From Planctobacterium sp965279005 (GTDB taxonomy: Bacteria > Pseudomonadota > Gammaproteobacteria > Enterobacterales > Alteromonadaceae), in assembly GCA_965279005.1 (NCBI GenBank), contig CBDIHK010000009.1, positions 3,698 through 67,697 of the forward strand: DNA of 64,000 nucleotides, given 5' to 3'. The position numbers and the translations under genes were made by a program. Shown here one piece after another: positions 8,799 through 17,943 of this stretch (position 1 is its first letter; each line of letters opens with the position of its first letter). Below the pieces are notes generated by a model. It ran no database searches. It saw nothing but the letters and a program-made list of their open reading frames with translations, and was not told the origin of the DNA.

Positions 8799-9896
8799 TC
8801 ACCCAATCAACGCCGATAGTATTTTCGTGACTTCCGCCTCCCGGCGCACAAAGCTGCTTTTTAATGCCCGTTCATGCACAGTATGGTCGCCATCGCCAAA
8901 TGGACCCCAACCATCGAGAGTAGCCAAGCCAGCTGCGCTGGTTACATTGGCATCACTCACTCCGCCGCGCCGTTCCAGCACCAATTCCTGCCTCAATATA
9001 TTTTGAATTTCATCAATGAGCCTGTCCTGTTCTTGGCTTGGCTGCATTACATCCCGTTGCAGTCCCCCAGCCAGTGTGGCCGTGACGCCATTGACCTTGG
9101 GGTGGGCAGAGATTTCTCGAAACGCCTGTAAAATACGATCCCTTTCTTCGGATTGGGCAAACCTTGCTTCCACGACTAAGTTGGCATGGGGGGAGATAGT
9201 ATTGGCTCCGATACCTCCTTTTATCTTACCTGCATTGACACTAGTACCTTTGTCCAAATCAGTCAGGTTTGTTAGCTCGACCAACATCTTGGCAGCGGCC
9301 AAGTTGGCATCGCAACCTTCTTTATAGTGGTTCCCTGCATGGGCTGCCTTACCTTCAAAATTGATGTGGTAGGTGGCAATGCCTTTGCGTGCGATGACGA
9401 CATCGTGGTTTGGCCCTGCGGCTTCGAATACTAGGCATACATCATACTGTTGGGCTAATTCCCGGGTAAGGGCTTTGCTATCATCACTCCCGGTTTCTTC
9501 ATCGCTCACCATCAACACATCAATATTTTTTATCTGGCCGAACTGCCTTTTTACATTTCTCAAGGCCTGAAGGGCTATGTAGTTGCCACCTTTCATATCA
9601 CATACACCTGGGCCGTAAATCCATTCTTCATCTTCCCGGAAATGTTCGAAGCTGCCTGGCGGGAATACGGTATCTTGGTGCCCTAATAGCAAGATTTTTT
9701 TACCCTCAGATTTTGGCGTTGTGTAAAGCACGTGGTTGCCTATTTCGCTGCGCTCATAAACTGTGGCGTCGAAGCCAATAGTTAGCATCCAATCAGTGTA
9801 GATCCCATTGATTTTATCTACCCCAGCTTTGTTTTTGGTGTAGGAGTTAATTTCAATGATGCTCTTTAGTTCAGAAAAGTCGTATTCAATGGCCAC
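8799..9896 (-). CDS. M20-family zinc metallopeptidase, glutamate carboxypeptidase-like
   Basis: 365 residues from a GTG start at 9896, preceded by AAGGAG at 8-base spacing. Metal and catalytic residues of the M20 family are seen: His73-x-Asp75 (GHQDTVF), Asp100 (GVCDMKGG) and Glu133-Glu134 (SDEETGSDD). The dimerisation domain lies in the middle. No signal peptide, so cytoplasmic. The CPG2-like pattern suggests removal of a C-terminal amino acid or deacylation of an N-acyl amino acid. Exact substrate unknown. Confidence 0.88.
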   Translation of the reverse strand: MAIEYDFSELKSIIEINSYTKNKAGVDKINGIYTDWMLTIGFDATVYERSEIGNHVLYTTPKSEGKKILLLGHQDTVFPPGSFEHFREDEEWIYGPGVCDMKGGNYIALQALRNVKRQFGQIKNIDVLMVSDEETGSDDSKALTRELAQQYDVCLVFEAAGPNHDVVIARKGIATYHINFEGKAAHAGNHYKEGCDANLAAAKMLVELTNLTDLDKGTSVNAGKIKGGIGANTISPHANLVVEARFAQSEERDRILQAFREISAHPKVNGVTATLAGGLQRDVMQPSQEQDRLIDEIQNILRQELVLERRGGVSDANVTSAAGLATLDGWGPFGDGDHTVHERALKSSFVRREAEVTKILSALIG

Positions 9897-10331
9897 CGGT
9901 TGGCTCCTTGTCTCAAGTTAAACAGATTTTCGGCGGGATTTTAGAAATAAAAAATGACACATTTATGGCATTTTTGATGAACAAATGCCGGTGTTGATTA
10001 CATCTTTGTTAAGTTTCGATGGCAGTTTGGTTACCGTAATTAAATGGTAATAGATTTGCTATTTACTTAGCCCCGTTTTTGCCCGGCGAGCAGGCTGTGC
10101 TTGGGCTCTACAGCAACTCCAGAAATTCATGGAAACCATATAAATCAGCCTTTCTCTGCGAAAAAGGTAAACGGCTTTTTCGGTTGTTTTGAATATTTTG
10201 TGAAGAATTATAAGTTTAATATCTGTGCTTTATATTTCTGCGCAGTGGGCTCGTGTAAATATATTTGTGCAATTAATTGATTTTGATGCGCTCGCTTTTT
10301 TATTTGTTAAGTTATAGGAGTTTTAAGGGGA
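9897..10331. other. Intergenic region between divergent M20 and ATP-grasp genes
   Basis: 435 bases without a convincing gene. It should hold the promoters of both divergent transcripts. The last 60 bases are AT-rich, and AGGAG at 10316-10320 serves the ATP-grasp gene. I saw no known riboswitch, tRNA or repeat. Confidence 0.5.
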
Positions 10332-11273
10332 ATGTTGAGATATACCGTCGGCATGTGGATGTATAAAAACGGTGGTGGCGAGGTTATCCAAGCTAAGATG
10401 GTCAATAAGTTAAGGGAAAGGGATATCGCGGTCATAACTGACCTAAATTTAGCCCATGCCAAGGCCCACAACGGAAGGATCACCTGCCACAATGTTGTGA
10501 TGGAAGACCTGGATGCTTTTTTCTCCTATAACGCTGGTGCCCAAACCTCATACCAGATGTATATGTACCAGGTACTCAATGAGTCAATCCCGTGCCTGAA
10601 CAACTTTGATTCTTTTGCCTTGTGTGAAGATAAGTTCCAAACCTCGCACCGTTTGAACCGCGCAGGAATACGCACGCCTGACTATCGCTTGTGCAATAAA
10701 ACCGAGAAGAACACGCTTAAAAACACTATCCGTGAATGGGATGGCCGCTTGATTTACAAGCCGACCGATGGCTGGGGCGGTATGGGCATTGTCAAAATCG
10801 AAAATGAACGCTCCTTGGACATGCTGATCCCGTTTTTAGATCACACTAATATCCCATTCTACTATGTGGAGCGGTTTATCAACTATGACATGACCGATTA
10901 CCGCATTGATATTGTCGATGGGCACTACGTTGGCTGTTATGGCCGTCAAGCTCCGCCAGATGACTGGAAAACCAATGTCACCAGTGGTGGCAGGGTAATT
11001 GCGCGTGAACCCAATGAAGAAATTATCGCCCTGGCCAAAAAGGCGGCCAAAATTACCGGCCTAGAAATCGCCGGTGTTGACATCATTTATGACCTGGATC
11101 GAGAAGAGTATGTAGTACTTGAAGTCAACGGTATCCCTGCATTTGCTACACCAGAACAGGAAGCGATTGGCCTCAATTTTAATGACGAAAAGATAAACCG
11201 CGTTGTAGACCTGATCGAACGCAAAGCAAAACAACACTCCAAAACCCAACAAACCCTACAATTTGAGAACTAA
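10332..11273 (+). CDS. RimK-like ATP-grasp ligase
   Basis: 313 residues. ATP-grasp features: Lys143 (IYKPTDGWGG), the glycine-rich loop 147-152, and the Mg-binding Glu264-x-Asn266 in LEVNGIPAF. The closest type by pattern is the RimK/LysX group, which joins an amino acid to a carboxylate (often glutamate to a protein C-terminus or side chain). No signal peptide. It is followed after 4 bases by a second ATP-grasp gene, suggesting a two-enzyme unit. Substrate unknown. Confidence 0.85.
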   Translation: MLRYTVGMWMYKNGGGEVIQAKMVNKLRERDIAVITDLNLAHAKAHNGRITCHNVVMEDLDAFFSYNAGAQTSYQMYMYQVLNESIPCLNNFDSFALCEDKFQTSHRLNRAGIRTPDYRLCNKTEKNTLKNTIREWDGRLIYKPTDGWGGMGIVKIENERSLDMLIPFLDHTNIPFYYVERFINYDMTDYRIDIVDGHYVGCYGRQAPPDDWKTNVTSGGRVIAREPNEEIIALAKKAAKITGLEIAGVDIIYDLDREEYVVLEVNGIPAFATPEQEAIGLNFNDEKINRVVDLIERKAKQHSKTQQTLQFEN

Positions 11274-11277
11274 GCAC

Positions 11278-12675
11278 ATGGCTAAAACAAAGGCGCTACC
11301 GAAACTTGGATTATTATACCTAGATCACGTCTTGCGGTTTTTTGATAAGTCCAATTTTAAAGGCTGGCCAAACAAAATTGAGCAAGTGGTCTACCACTGG
11401 GGTAATGACAAAAAGCGCTTTATCAAAGAGGTTAAGCGCAAAAAGATAGATGTGCTGATAGGCAATATTCCGGCGACAGCCTACGAGACTTTTCGGGAGA
11501 TCGCCCTCGAATTGCCTGATGTGCGATTTGTGCCTTCATTGGATGCCCAGTTTGCCAACAAGTCGAAGGAAAACGTGACCCACTTTTGCCATAAATATGC
11601 TTTGCCTATTCCAAAGACCGATATTTATTACGACAAAGAAGAGGCATTGGCATTCCTGGAAGCTGCAGACTATCCAAAAATTATTAAAAAATCCTACGGG
11701 CCATCAAACTACGGTGGTTATTTTGTGCACAAGGTGGACAGTTTTGCAGAAGCGAAAAGCTTGTTACAGCAAAAGAAGTATTACCCAGTGTACGTGCAAG
11801 AGTTCGTGCCCATGCTAGCTGATATCAGGGTGATGGTGGTTGGCCATACGCCAATGTGCGCCTTTTGGCGTCGTCCTCCTGAAGGTGAATGGCTGACTAA
11901 CACCAGCCAAGGCGGCACCATGGATTACCAGCAGGTACCCCAGGAGGCCTTGGAGATCGCTGTCAACGCTTCCAAAGCTGCCAATGCTGAATATTGGGCC
12001 TGCGATATTGCCTTAGGAGAGGATGGTAAGTTCCGTATTTTGGAATGTGCGACAGCCTTTGCTGCATTTCCGTATATTCGGGATTGGATTGGCCAATACC
12101 TAATGTGGTTGTTTTCGGATGGCAAATTTCGCCGCCCTTATATCCCCATGTATAACTGGGAGGAACTCGGAAAAATCCGTAGTTCAATGCTGCGTACCAT
12201 GCGGCATATCACCTTCGGTGAATATACCCCTAGCTATGACTGCGCAGATAGTTTTGAAATGATGGACCGGGAGTTGTTCCCACTGTTGCCAGTTGAATTG
12301 CGGTTTGGCGAAGAATGGCCTAGTGAAATTTGGAACCGCCAAGACAACTATGTACCAATTGCGCAGCAAAAACACCTAGTTGACTTGCACCTTGAACACC
12401 AAGACGTTGGTTTGGAGGATGTTGAATCAGCAGAACTTACAGTGCTTGTTGAACCCTCATTGGCACTGGACAAACCTAAACTCGATAGTTTTTTTGCCGG
12501 TGTGAAAGGAGTAGGGCCAAAAATGCAAACTGCTATTTACGATGCTCTGGGCGTAGCAGGGGTTGCACAAGCTTTATTGCGTGAGCCGGCCAAACTACTG
12601 GAAGTAAAGAATATAAAACAAAAAAAGTTCGACGCAATTTTAGCCCATTGGGAAGAGTTTAAGCTCGGCCTGTAA
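11278..12675 (+). CDS. ATP-grasp protein with a C-terminal helix-hairpin-helix domain
   Basis: 465 residues from the ATG at 11278; an in-frame start at 11263 would overlap the previous gene. Residues about 100-280 are an ATP-grasp core with Lys137 (IIKKSYGP) and a glycine loop. The usual Glu-x-Asn metal motif reads E256-C-A-T, so one Mg ligand may be absent. Residues 408-465 hold a helix-hairpin-helix unit (VKGVGPKMQ) of the RuvA/UvrC type that binds DNA or proteins. No signal peptide. The fusion is uncommon. The gene is translationally close to the first ATP-grasp gene and ends in a strong terminator. Confidence 0.8.
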   Translation: MAKTKALPKLGLLYLDHVLRFFDKSNFKGWPNKIEQVVYHWGNDKKRFIKEVKRKKIDVLIGNIPATAYETFREIALELPDVRFVPSLDAQFANKSKENVTHFCHKYALPIPKTDIYYDKEEALAFLEAADYPKIIKKSYGPSNYGGYFVHKVDSFAEAKSLLQQKKYYPVYVQEFVPMLADIRVMVVGHTPMCAFWRRPPEGEWLTNTSQGGTMDYQQVPQEALEIAVNASKAANAEYWACDIALGEDGKFRILECATAFAAFPYIRDWIGQYLMWLFSDGKFRRPYIPMYNWEELGKIRSSMLRTMRHITFGEYTPSYDCADSFEMMDRELFPLLPVELRFGEEWPSEIWNRQDNYVPIAQQKHLVDLHLEHQDVGLEDVESAELTVLVEPSLALDKPKLDSFFAGVKGVGPKMQTAIYDALGVAGVAQALLREPAKLLEVKNIKQKKFDAILAHWEEFKLGL

Positions 12676-12705
12676 AAATATTTCAATAATTTAACGTCAC
12701 TCTAG

Positions 12706-12740
12706 TGCACCTGGAATGCATGTTTCCAGGTGCATTTTTT
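12706..12740 (+). terminator. Rho-independent terminator of the ATP-grasp pair
   Basis: TGCACCTGGAA (12706-12716) pairs perfectly with TTCCAGGTGCA (12724-12734), with a 7-base loop and six T residues after it. It ends the ATP-grasp transcript and shows that the M14 gene has its own promoter or is read through. It overlaps a possible GTG start of the M14 gene at 12705, which argues against that start. Confidence 0.9.
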
Positions 12741-12794
12741 AGTGGAGTGCGATTCTCTGCTCGTTTTGTTTCCACAACTAACTTGAACGCTAAC

Positions 12795-15440
12795 ATGAAA
12801 AAACAGTATACCTCTTACCAGCAAACTATTGATTTTTTGCAACAAGCCGTAGGTGAACATCCGCATTTGATAAGGGTGCAGAGCATCGGCGAAACCTGGG
12901 AAAACAGGCCAATCATGTTGGTTACCATTTCTATTGACGTGGAATATGCCGATCAAAAACCAGCGATGCTGTATACCGGTACCATCCACGCCCGAGAATG
13001 GATTGGCAATGAATTGGCGATAAAGTTTATCGAGTATGTTATTGACAATTACCGGGTCGATCCAAGGCTTAAAGAGGCCCTTACGCGCAATACCTTGTAC
13101 ATGGTGCCATGCCTAAACCCAGATGGTTTTGAATTTTCACGCACCCACTTTTCATTTTGGCGCAAAAACAGGCGCAATAATGGTGACGGCACTTTTGGTG
13201 TTGATCTAAACCGGAATTTTGCGGTGCGTTTTAAAAAAAGTGGTGACACAAACCTGAATACTTATGGGGGGCCTGAAGCGTTTTCAGAACCCGAGACCAG
13301 GGCTATCCGGGATTTCGTCCTGGATCATGGAAACATCACTATTGCCTTGGATTACCACTCCCAAGGTAACGTATTTTTTCCCGCCCACAAGTTTAACCAC
13401 GAGTCCGAAATCGAGGGCACCGACCTAAACGTATTGTGTGCCAATATGAACCGGGAGATCCACAAGGTTACAGGGCGTAAATATGGGATACACAGAGGCA
13501 AGCCACCCACAAACTTAATCCATGGCAGCGGTAGGGAGTATTATTATTCACTGGGGATATTGGCAACAGTGGTTGAGGTAGGCACACGCAATATCCCTGA
13601 CTATCTGACCAACATGTCACAAAGTGTAGATGAAAATATTCCAGCGTTGATATATGCCTTATCCGAAGCCTCCAATTATTCCAAACTTGCGCCGAGCCGC
13701 GTAGATAACTTTTCTATCGTTGAATTGGACGCCTACAGCCTAACTTTGACTTGGGAGTATGACCTGACTGAGGACGTGTATTTTGAGCTATACCGGTCTG
13801 AGACGGTTAAAAATGCCTGCCGGGATGAAACCTTGGTAGCTATCACCCGCAATTTGCAATTTACCGACAAGCAACTCAAGAGTGGCCAGAAGTACTTTTA
13901 CAACATCCGTGCGGTTGACCGGGTGACCAAGATAAAATCGCCGTTTTCACCGGAAGTAAAGCTAAAAACCAAGTTATCACATGATGAATACGCCCGATCT
14001 CTGTTTCCTTCTAAGAAAGAGGTGGGCTATGTCGGGCAATATACCCTTGAAAAAAACCGCGAACACTTTGGTTACAACTCCTTATTTGTTGGCGTAAATA
14101 AACGCAAGGGCGTTTGTTATGGAGTAATTGCTTTTTCGCTTGCCAGCTTGCCCACTGATGCCAAAGTTAAAGCTGCGACATTCTCTTTGTACCCGATGAA
14201 CCGGGTCAATGCCAAAATTGAAAAATTTGGCGAATGGACCGTTTCCATACTAAATGGCAATGAAGTGCCTGATATAACAGATTTCAACCAAATCCACCAA
14301 GCGACACCTTTGCAAACACTAGGTCAAGCAATCGAGTCGGATAGGCTCACCCAAGGTATTTGGTCTGAATGGCAATTTAACGTTGCTGAACGCAAAATCC
14401 TGAAAAGTGCAATAGCGGGCGGTATGTTGCTATTGCGCATAGAAGGGCCTTGGAAACTGCCGCTTGGTGCAGATTCACAAATGATGCAATTCGATATTGG
14501 CTATGGCCGTTTTGGTTCAGGTATCCACTATCGTCCCAATCTTGAGGTTATCTACTCAAGGCAACCACAAACAATCGAAATGGCACCCGTATCCCTCAAC
14601 ACCATTTATCGGGATAGGGTTGAGGAATCAAAGCTGTGCTCCGGTTTTGATCAAGCGGGTAATATTGTCTATGGACAAATGTCGTTTGGAGTAGAGCCAT
14701 TGCCAGAGGCGGATCGCACTGTCATCACTGACGCATACCTGGTAATGAACAACAAAAAAGCGCTTAACACCAAGCGGGATATACGTTTCACAATCGAACT
14801 GGCTGGTTTAAAGGATCTGGATTACCAGAGTGTCAAAGCGCGTGAGAAAAAGGAGTTCGTCGGCTATGAGGTGAGCAACGCACAGTTGCAAGATAGAAAG
14901 ACGCACCATTTTATTTTTGACAGTTTCTGTAAATTGCATCTAGAAGAAATGCACGGGCAAAACCAGCCATTTTATTTCATCATCCGGGCCACGGCTTCGT
15001 CTGATGAGCAAGGGGCGCTAGTTGATTGGCACAACCAAGGCAGTGAAAACGAAGCTCGGCTAGTTATCAAGTACATAGAACGCAGGAAAAAGCCGTTGGC
15101 ACCACCTGGCGATTTCCAGGTTAATTTGGAAGGGAGTACTGTAAAATTAACTTGGAAGAATCCAGGAGACGCTGATCATGTGGGCACATTTGTAGTGAGA
15201 AACCGTTTCCATCCACCCAAATCGCCGTTTGACGGGGTCAAACTGTACGGTGGTAAGGATGAGTTTACCTACGATAATTTTGGCAATCCCAATATTCCCA
15301 AGTACTACTCAATTTTTTCCTACGATGACGTGCCCAATTATTCCAGTCCCAATACCCTGTATTACACTTCGAGCGAGACCATTCCGATACTCGAGCAAGA
15401 GTATGAAGCGCAAGATGATGATGACATTAGTGAGGGATGA
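12795..15440 (+). CDS. Large M14 zinc carboxypeptidase with FN3-like and DNRLRE-like domains
   Basis: 881 residues from ATG 12795 (MKKQYTSYQQ). The M14 domain (about 1-300) is catalytically complete: zinc ligands His65, Glu68 (HAREW) and His188 (DYHSQG), Arg123, Asn139-Arg140 and the general base Glu261. Arg247 appears to sit at the S1' specificity position (residue 255 of bovine carboxypeptidase A), which would favour C-terminal acidic residues. Two FN3-like segments (about 310-395 and 770-850) flank a beta-rich region resembling repeated DNRLRE/CBM96 domains. There is no signal peptide, so it may be cytoplasmic. Position after two ligases suggests a paired trimming role. Confidence 0.85.
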   Translation: MKKQYTSYQQTIDFLQQAVGEHPHLIRVQSIGETWENRPIMLVTISIDVEYADQKPAMLYTGTIHAREWIGNELAIKFIEYVIDNYRVDPRLKEALTRNTLYMVPCLNPDGFEFSRTHFSFWRKNRRNNGDGTFGVDLNRNFAVRFKKSGDTNLNTYGGPEAFSEPETRAIRDFVLDHGNITIALDYHSQGNVFFPAHKFNHESEIEGTDLNVLCANMNREIHKVTGRKYGIHRGKPPTNLIHGSGREYYYSLGILATVVEVGTRNIPDYLTNMSQSVDENIPALIYALSEASNYSKLAPSRVDNFSIVELDAYSLTLTWEYDLTEDVYFELYRSETVKNACRDETLVAITRNLQFTDKQLKSGQKYFYNIRAVDRVTKIKSPFSPEVKLKTKLSHDEYARSLFPSKKEVGYVGQYTLEKNREHFGYNSLFVGVNKRKGVCYGVIAFSLASLPTDAKVKAATFSLYPMNRVNAKIEKFGEWTVSILNGNEVPDITDFNQIHQATPLQTLGQAIESDRLTQGIWSEWQFNVAERKILKSAIAGGMLLLRIEGPWKLPLGADSQMMQFDIGYGRFGSGIHYRPNLEVIYSRQPQTIEMAPVSLNTIYRDRVEESKLCSGFDQAGNIVYGQMSFGVEPLPEADRTVITDAYLVMNNKKALNTKRDIRFTIELAGLKDLDYQSVKAREKKEFVGYEVSNAQLQDRKTHHFIFDSFCKLHLEEMHGQNQPFYFIIRATASSDEQGALVDWHNQGSENEARLVIKYIERRKKPLAPPGDFQVNLEGSTVKLTWKNPGDADHVGTFVVRNRFHPPKSPFDGVKLYGGKDEFTYDNFGNPNIPKYYSIFSYDDVPNYSSPNTLYYTSSETIPILEQEYEAQDDDDISEG

Positions 15441-15469
15441 CCGTCGGGTATATGCTGTTCGATTTGCTA

Positions 15470-17395
15470 TTAAACGATCTCTTCGCCGAAGTGTGCCTGG
15501 TAAATTTTCACAAAACTAGCCGCAGATTTAAATCCACAGCGCTTTGCCACATTGTCTAGTAATACGCCCTCGGCAAGTAAATGCCTGGCGTAGTCCAGCC
15601 GCTTTTGGATTAAGTACTGTTTCGGGGTGCAACGGGTCAGGGTGCTGACCCGGCGGTAGAACTGCCGTTTTGATAGTGCGAATTGTTCAAAATAGTCATC
15701 GAACCGGAATCCACAATTGCCAATATTTTGCGTTATCAAGGTATTGAGCTGGGCCAGAAATATGGCGTCCCTTGAAGGCTGGAAATCAACACTGTCTTGC
15801 ACTAGCGATTGGTCTTGCTTTTGCAAGCGCTTGTCCGCAAGCTTGATGGCGGTTTGCAATAGTAATTCATCGGCGAAAGGCTTCACTAGGAATGCAGTGA
15901 CATCAAGATCCAGTGCTTTGAGCCTAGCTTTTAGGCTGTCTTGGGTGCTAGTCAAAATAAAGTTAGGGGCGTTGCCCGCGAAGCGTTTACGCAGTTCTGC
16001 CAACAATTCAAAGCCAGTTGAATCGCTTAAATTGGATTCCAACACAATTACATCTGCCTGCCAGTCTTGCGTCACCTCTAATGCCGTCGCTGCGTCAAAT
16101 ACGCTGCGGCAACTGAAATATTGGTTTAGGCACCTGCTCAAGTAATACTGGACATCAGCTTGTCCCTCAACAATAAGGCATTTAGGGCTATCGCCCGATG
16201 GCCCATCCAGCTCTATTACAGGGGCTTGTTGGTGGGTGAAAAATGCATGGCAAACGGGTTTATGCTGGGATCCTAGGGCATCTTGGGGCTCGACCTGGTA
16301 CGAGTTAAAGTAAACGGTAGCAATGGTGCCCAAGCCGGGTTCTGACTTAAAGTCCAAGGTTGCATTGTGTTGTTGGGCAATGGCATTAACCATCAGCAGG
16401 CCTAGCCCGTGGGTCTTGCCCGAATTGGCTTGTGTCCTATTTTGCTGCCTAAGTGCCTGTGCCAGTTGCTCTTTATCCATGCCGGCACCTTGGTCAGCCA
16501 CTGAAAGCTTTAAGCGTTGTCCATCTGCTTTTAGGCATACATAGACATCTGAGTCTTCTGGCGCGTAATGGGCGGCATTATCCAATAAGTTAGTCAGCAA
16601 TAAGGACAATTCATATTCAGAACCCTGTACTTGGAAATGGTTGTGGATATTGCAATGTAGCAGAACCTGTTTATCTTCTAATTTTTGTTGGAATTGTTGG
16701 CATACGACTTGGGTTAACGCTGATAAATGGACAGTGGTTTCTGCATATTCTGTGTGTTCGTCAACCTTTGATAGGTCAAGTGTCTGTTTTATGGCGTGTT
16801 CAAGTTTAATGATGTTTTGAACCAAGCGCTTTGCATGTGCCGATTGCCCAGCTTCGGAACCCGTTTCTTTTATGAGGCTTTGAACCGACGCTTTTATCGT
16901 TACCAGTGGGTTGTTTAACTCGTTGCAAATTGAGCTATAAAAGCCTTCTCGCTGCGATTGCAAATCGGTGTTCAACTGTTGTTGCAGCGCAAGTTCGCCT
17001 TGCTTGGCAGCCAGTGCCAGCTCTAAGGTTCTAACCTCATTGTCACGTTCATCGATACGGGACTTATATTTGCGATGCCACCATTTAACTGCAAACCAAT
17101 TCACAAAAACAAGTGATAACAGCAAAATGAAAAATAGCAGGTACCATCCTTGTCCAACGCCAGTACTCTTGTTTTGTTGGGCAGTTTCATAGCTGGATCC
17201 CTCTCCAGGCAAGCCAACAGCTGCAATGCCTATGGATATTGTTTGAGAATACCAATTGCTTTGGCTATTACAGTTACCACATAGCAAACTTGTAGACGCC
17301 CATGTGGATTTAAACAGGTTACTGTTTGGGTACCACTGCTGGTCAATGACGAGCAAGGCCGTTAGCAGCCATATTTGCAATATAGATTTCGACAT
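15470..17395 (-). CDS. Membrane hybrid kinase/response-regulator/AraC protein with degenerate phosphorelay residues
   Basis: 641 residues. Order: N-terminal hydrophobic segment, short periplasmic part, transmembrane helix (about 84-104), coiled coil, HisKA-like helix pair, HATPase, receiver, AraC-type DNA-binding domain (about 540-641). The H-box reads CNELNNPL, so the phosphoacceptor His is Asn158. The receiver Asp is replaced by Glu453 (VIVLESNL), and the acidic pair is E-G instead of D-D. The ATPase N, G1 and G2 boxes look intact. It probably binds ATP but cannot run a normal phosphorelay. Divergent from the S8 protease gene, a likely target. Confidence 0.85.
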   Translation of the reverse strand: MSKSILQIWLLTALLVIDQQWYPNSNLFKSTWASTSLLCGNCNSQSNWYSQTISIGIAAVGLPGEGSSYETAQQNKSTGVGQGWYLLFFILLLSLVFVNWFAVKWWHRKYKSRIDERDNEVRTLELALAAKQGELALQQQLNTDLQSQREGFYSSICNELNNPLVTIKASVQSLIKETGSEAGQSAHAKRLVQNIIKLEHAIKQTLDLSKVDEHTEYAETTVHLSALTQVVCQQFQQKLEDKQVLLHCNIHNHFQVQGSEYELSLLLTNLLDNAAHYAPEDSDVYVCLKADGQRLKLSVADQGAGMDKEQLAQALRQQNRTQANSGKTHGLGLLMVNAIAQQHNATLDFKSEPGLGTIATVYFNSYQVEPQDALGSQHKPVCHAFFTHQQAPVIELDGPSGDSPKCLIVEGQADVQYYLSRCLNQYFSCRSVFDAATALEVTQDWQADVIVLESNLSDSTGFELLAELRKRFAGNAPNFILTSTQDSLKARLKALDLDVTAFLVKPFADELLLQTAIKLADKRLQKQDQSLVQDSVDFQPSRDAIFLAQLNTLITQNIGNCGFRFDDYFEQFALSKRQFYRRVSTLTRCTPKQYLIQKRLDYARHLLAEGVLLDNVAKRCGFKSAASFVKIYQAHFGEEIV

Positions 17396-17943
17396 ATTAA
17401 CTTACCAGCAAGACCCGATGTGGTAGTTGCGCAGGCCTGGTGTTGATATTGTTGCTGGCAAGGACATAATGGGAGTCGGCTACGCGCGAGCGGCTGTAAG
17501 GAAAAGCTTCCACACGTCTGTCTAACCACTTGTTTTTATTCTTATTTATTGTTTGCTGCACGGTGTGTGACGAGGTTAAAATAATGCTCGGTTAAATAAA
17601 CACCAAATTGTCTGATATTGCAACAACAAATCATCGATTTTCCGTAAATTATTCTTTCCATAAAGATCTTGTACGCAACTGTGATAATTACACTTGGTTA
17701 CGCATGATTACCTTTAGTTACGCTTGTGACACCTGAAAAATTCATATAAATCAGATGGATAGGAAAATATTTTAAAAAGGTTGTGCCTGGTATGACCAGT
17801 GTGTTGTGTCATATTATGTCCATTACTTTTTTGGTTTTACTGGTCATTATTTTTTCCGCCCCTTGTTGCCAAGCTGTAGCAGTTATTAATAAGCAGCAGT
17901 GCAGGGGGGCGATAAATCTAAAAACTAATGACAGGAACAAATC
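17396..17943. other. Divergent regulatory region between the AraC-type sensor and subtilase genes
   Basis: 548 bases. It contains spaced direct repeats (17671-17732) and AT-rich promoter-like sequence on both sides. A small rightward frame at 17783-17986 overlaps the protease start and lacks coding signs. No RNA gene recognised. Confidence 0.5.
17671..17732. promoter_or_regulatory. Direct repeats, possible AraC-type operator
   Basis: GTTACGC occurs at 17697-17703 and again at 17717-17723, exactly 20 bases apart, each followed by a TG-rich stretch. A related GTACGC stands at 17671-17676. Two-turn spaced direct repeats are the usual site shape for AraC-family dimers. The site lies about 220 bases upstream of the subtilase start and 280 bases from the divergent sensor start. 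Confidence 0.4.

Noticed and set aside
8579..8806. 75-residue leftward frame between the M20 and cold-shock genes
   Set aside because: Overlaps the M20 stop region, low-complexity composition, no ribosome site.
12705..12794. GTG start adding 30 residues to the M14 peptidase
   Set aside because: That stretch is a perfect terminator hairpin, and the M14 pattern begins only after the ATG at 12795.
17697..17723. CRISPR-like reading of the GTTACGC repeats
   Set aside because: Only two short copies and a degenerate third, with no array or cas genes.
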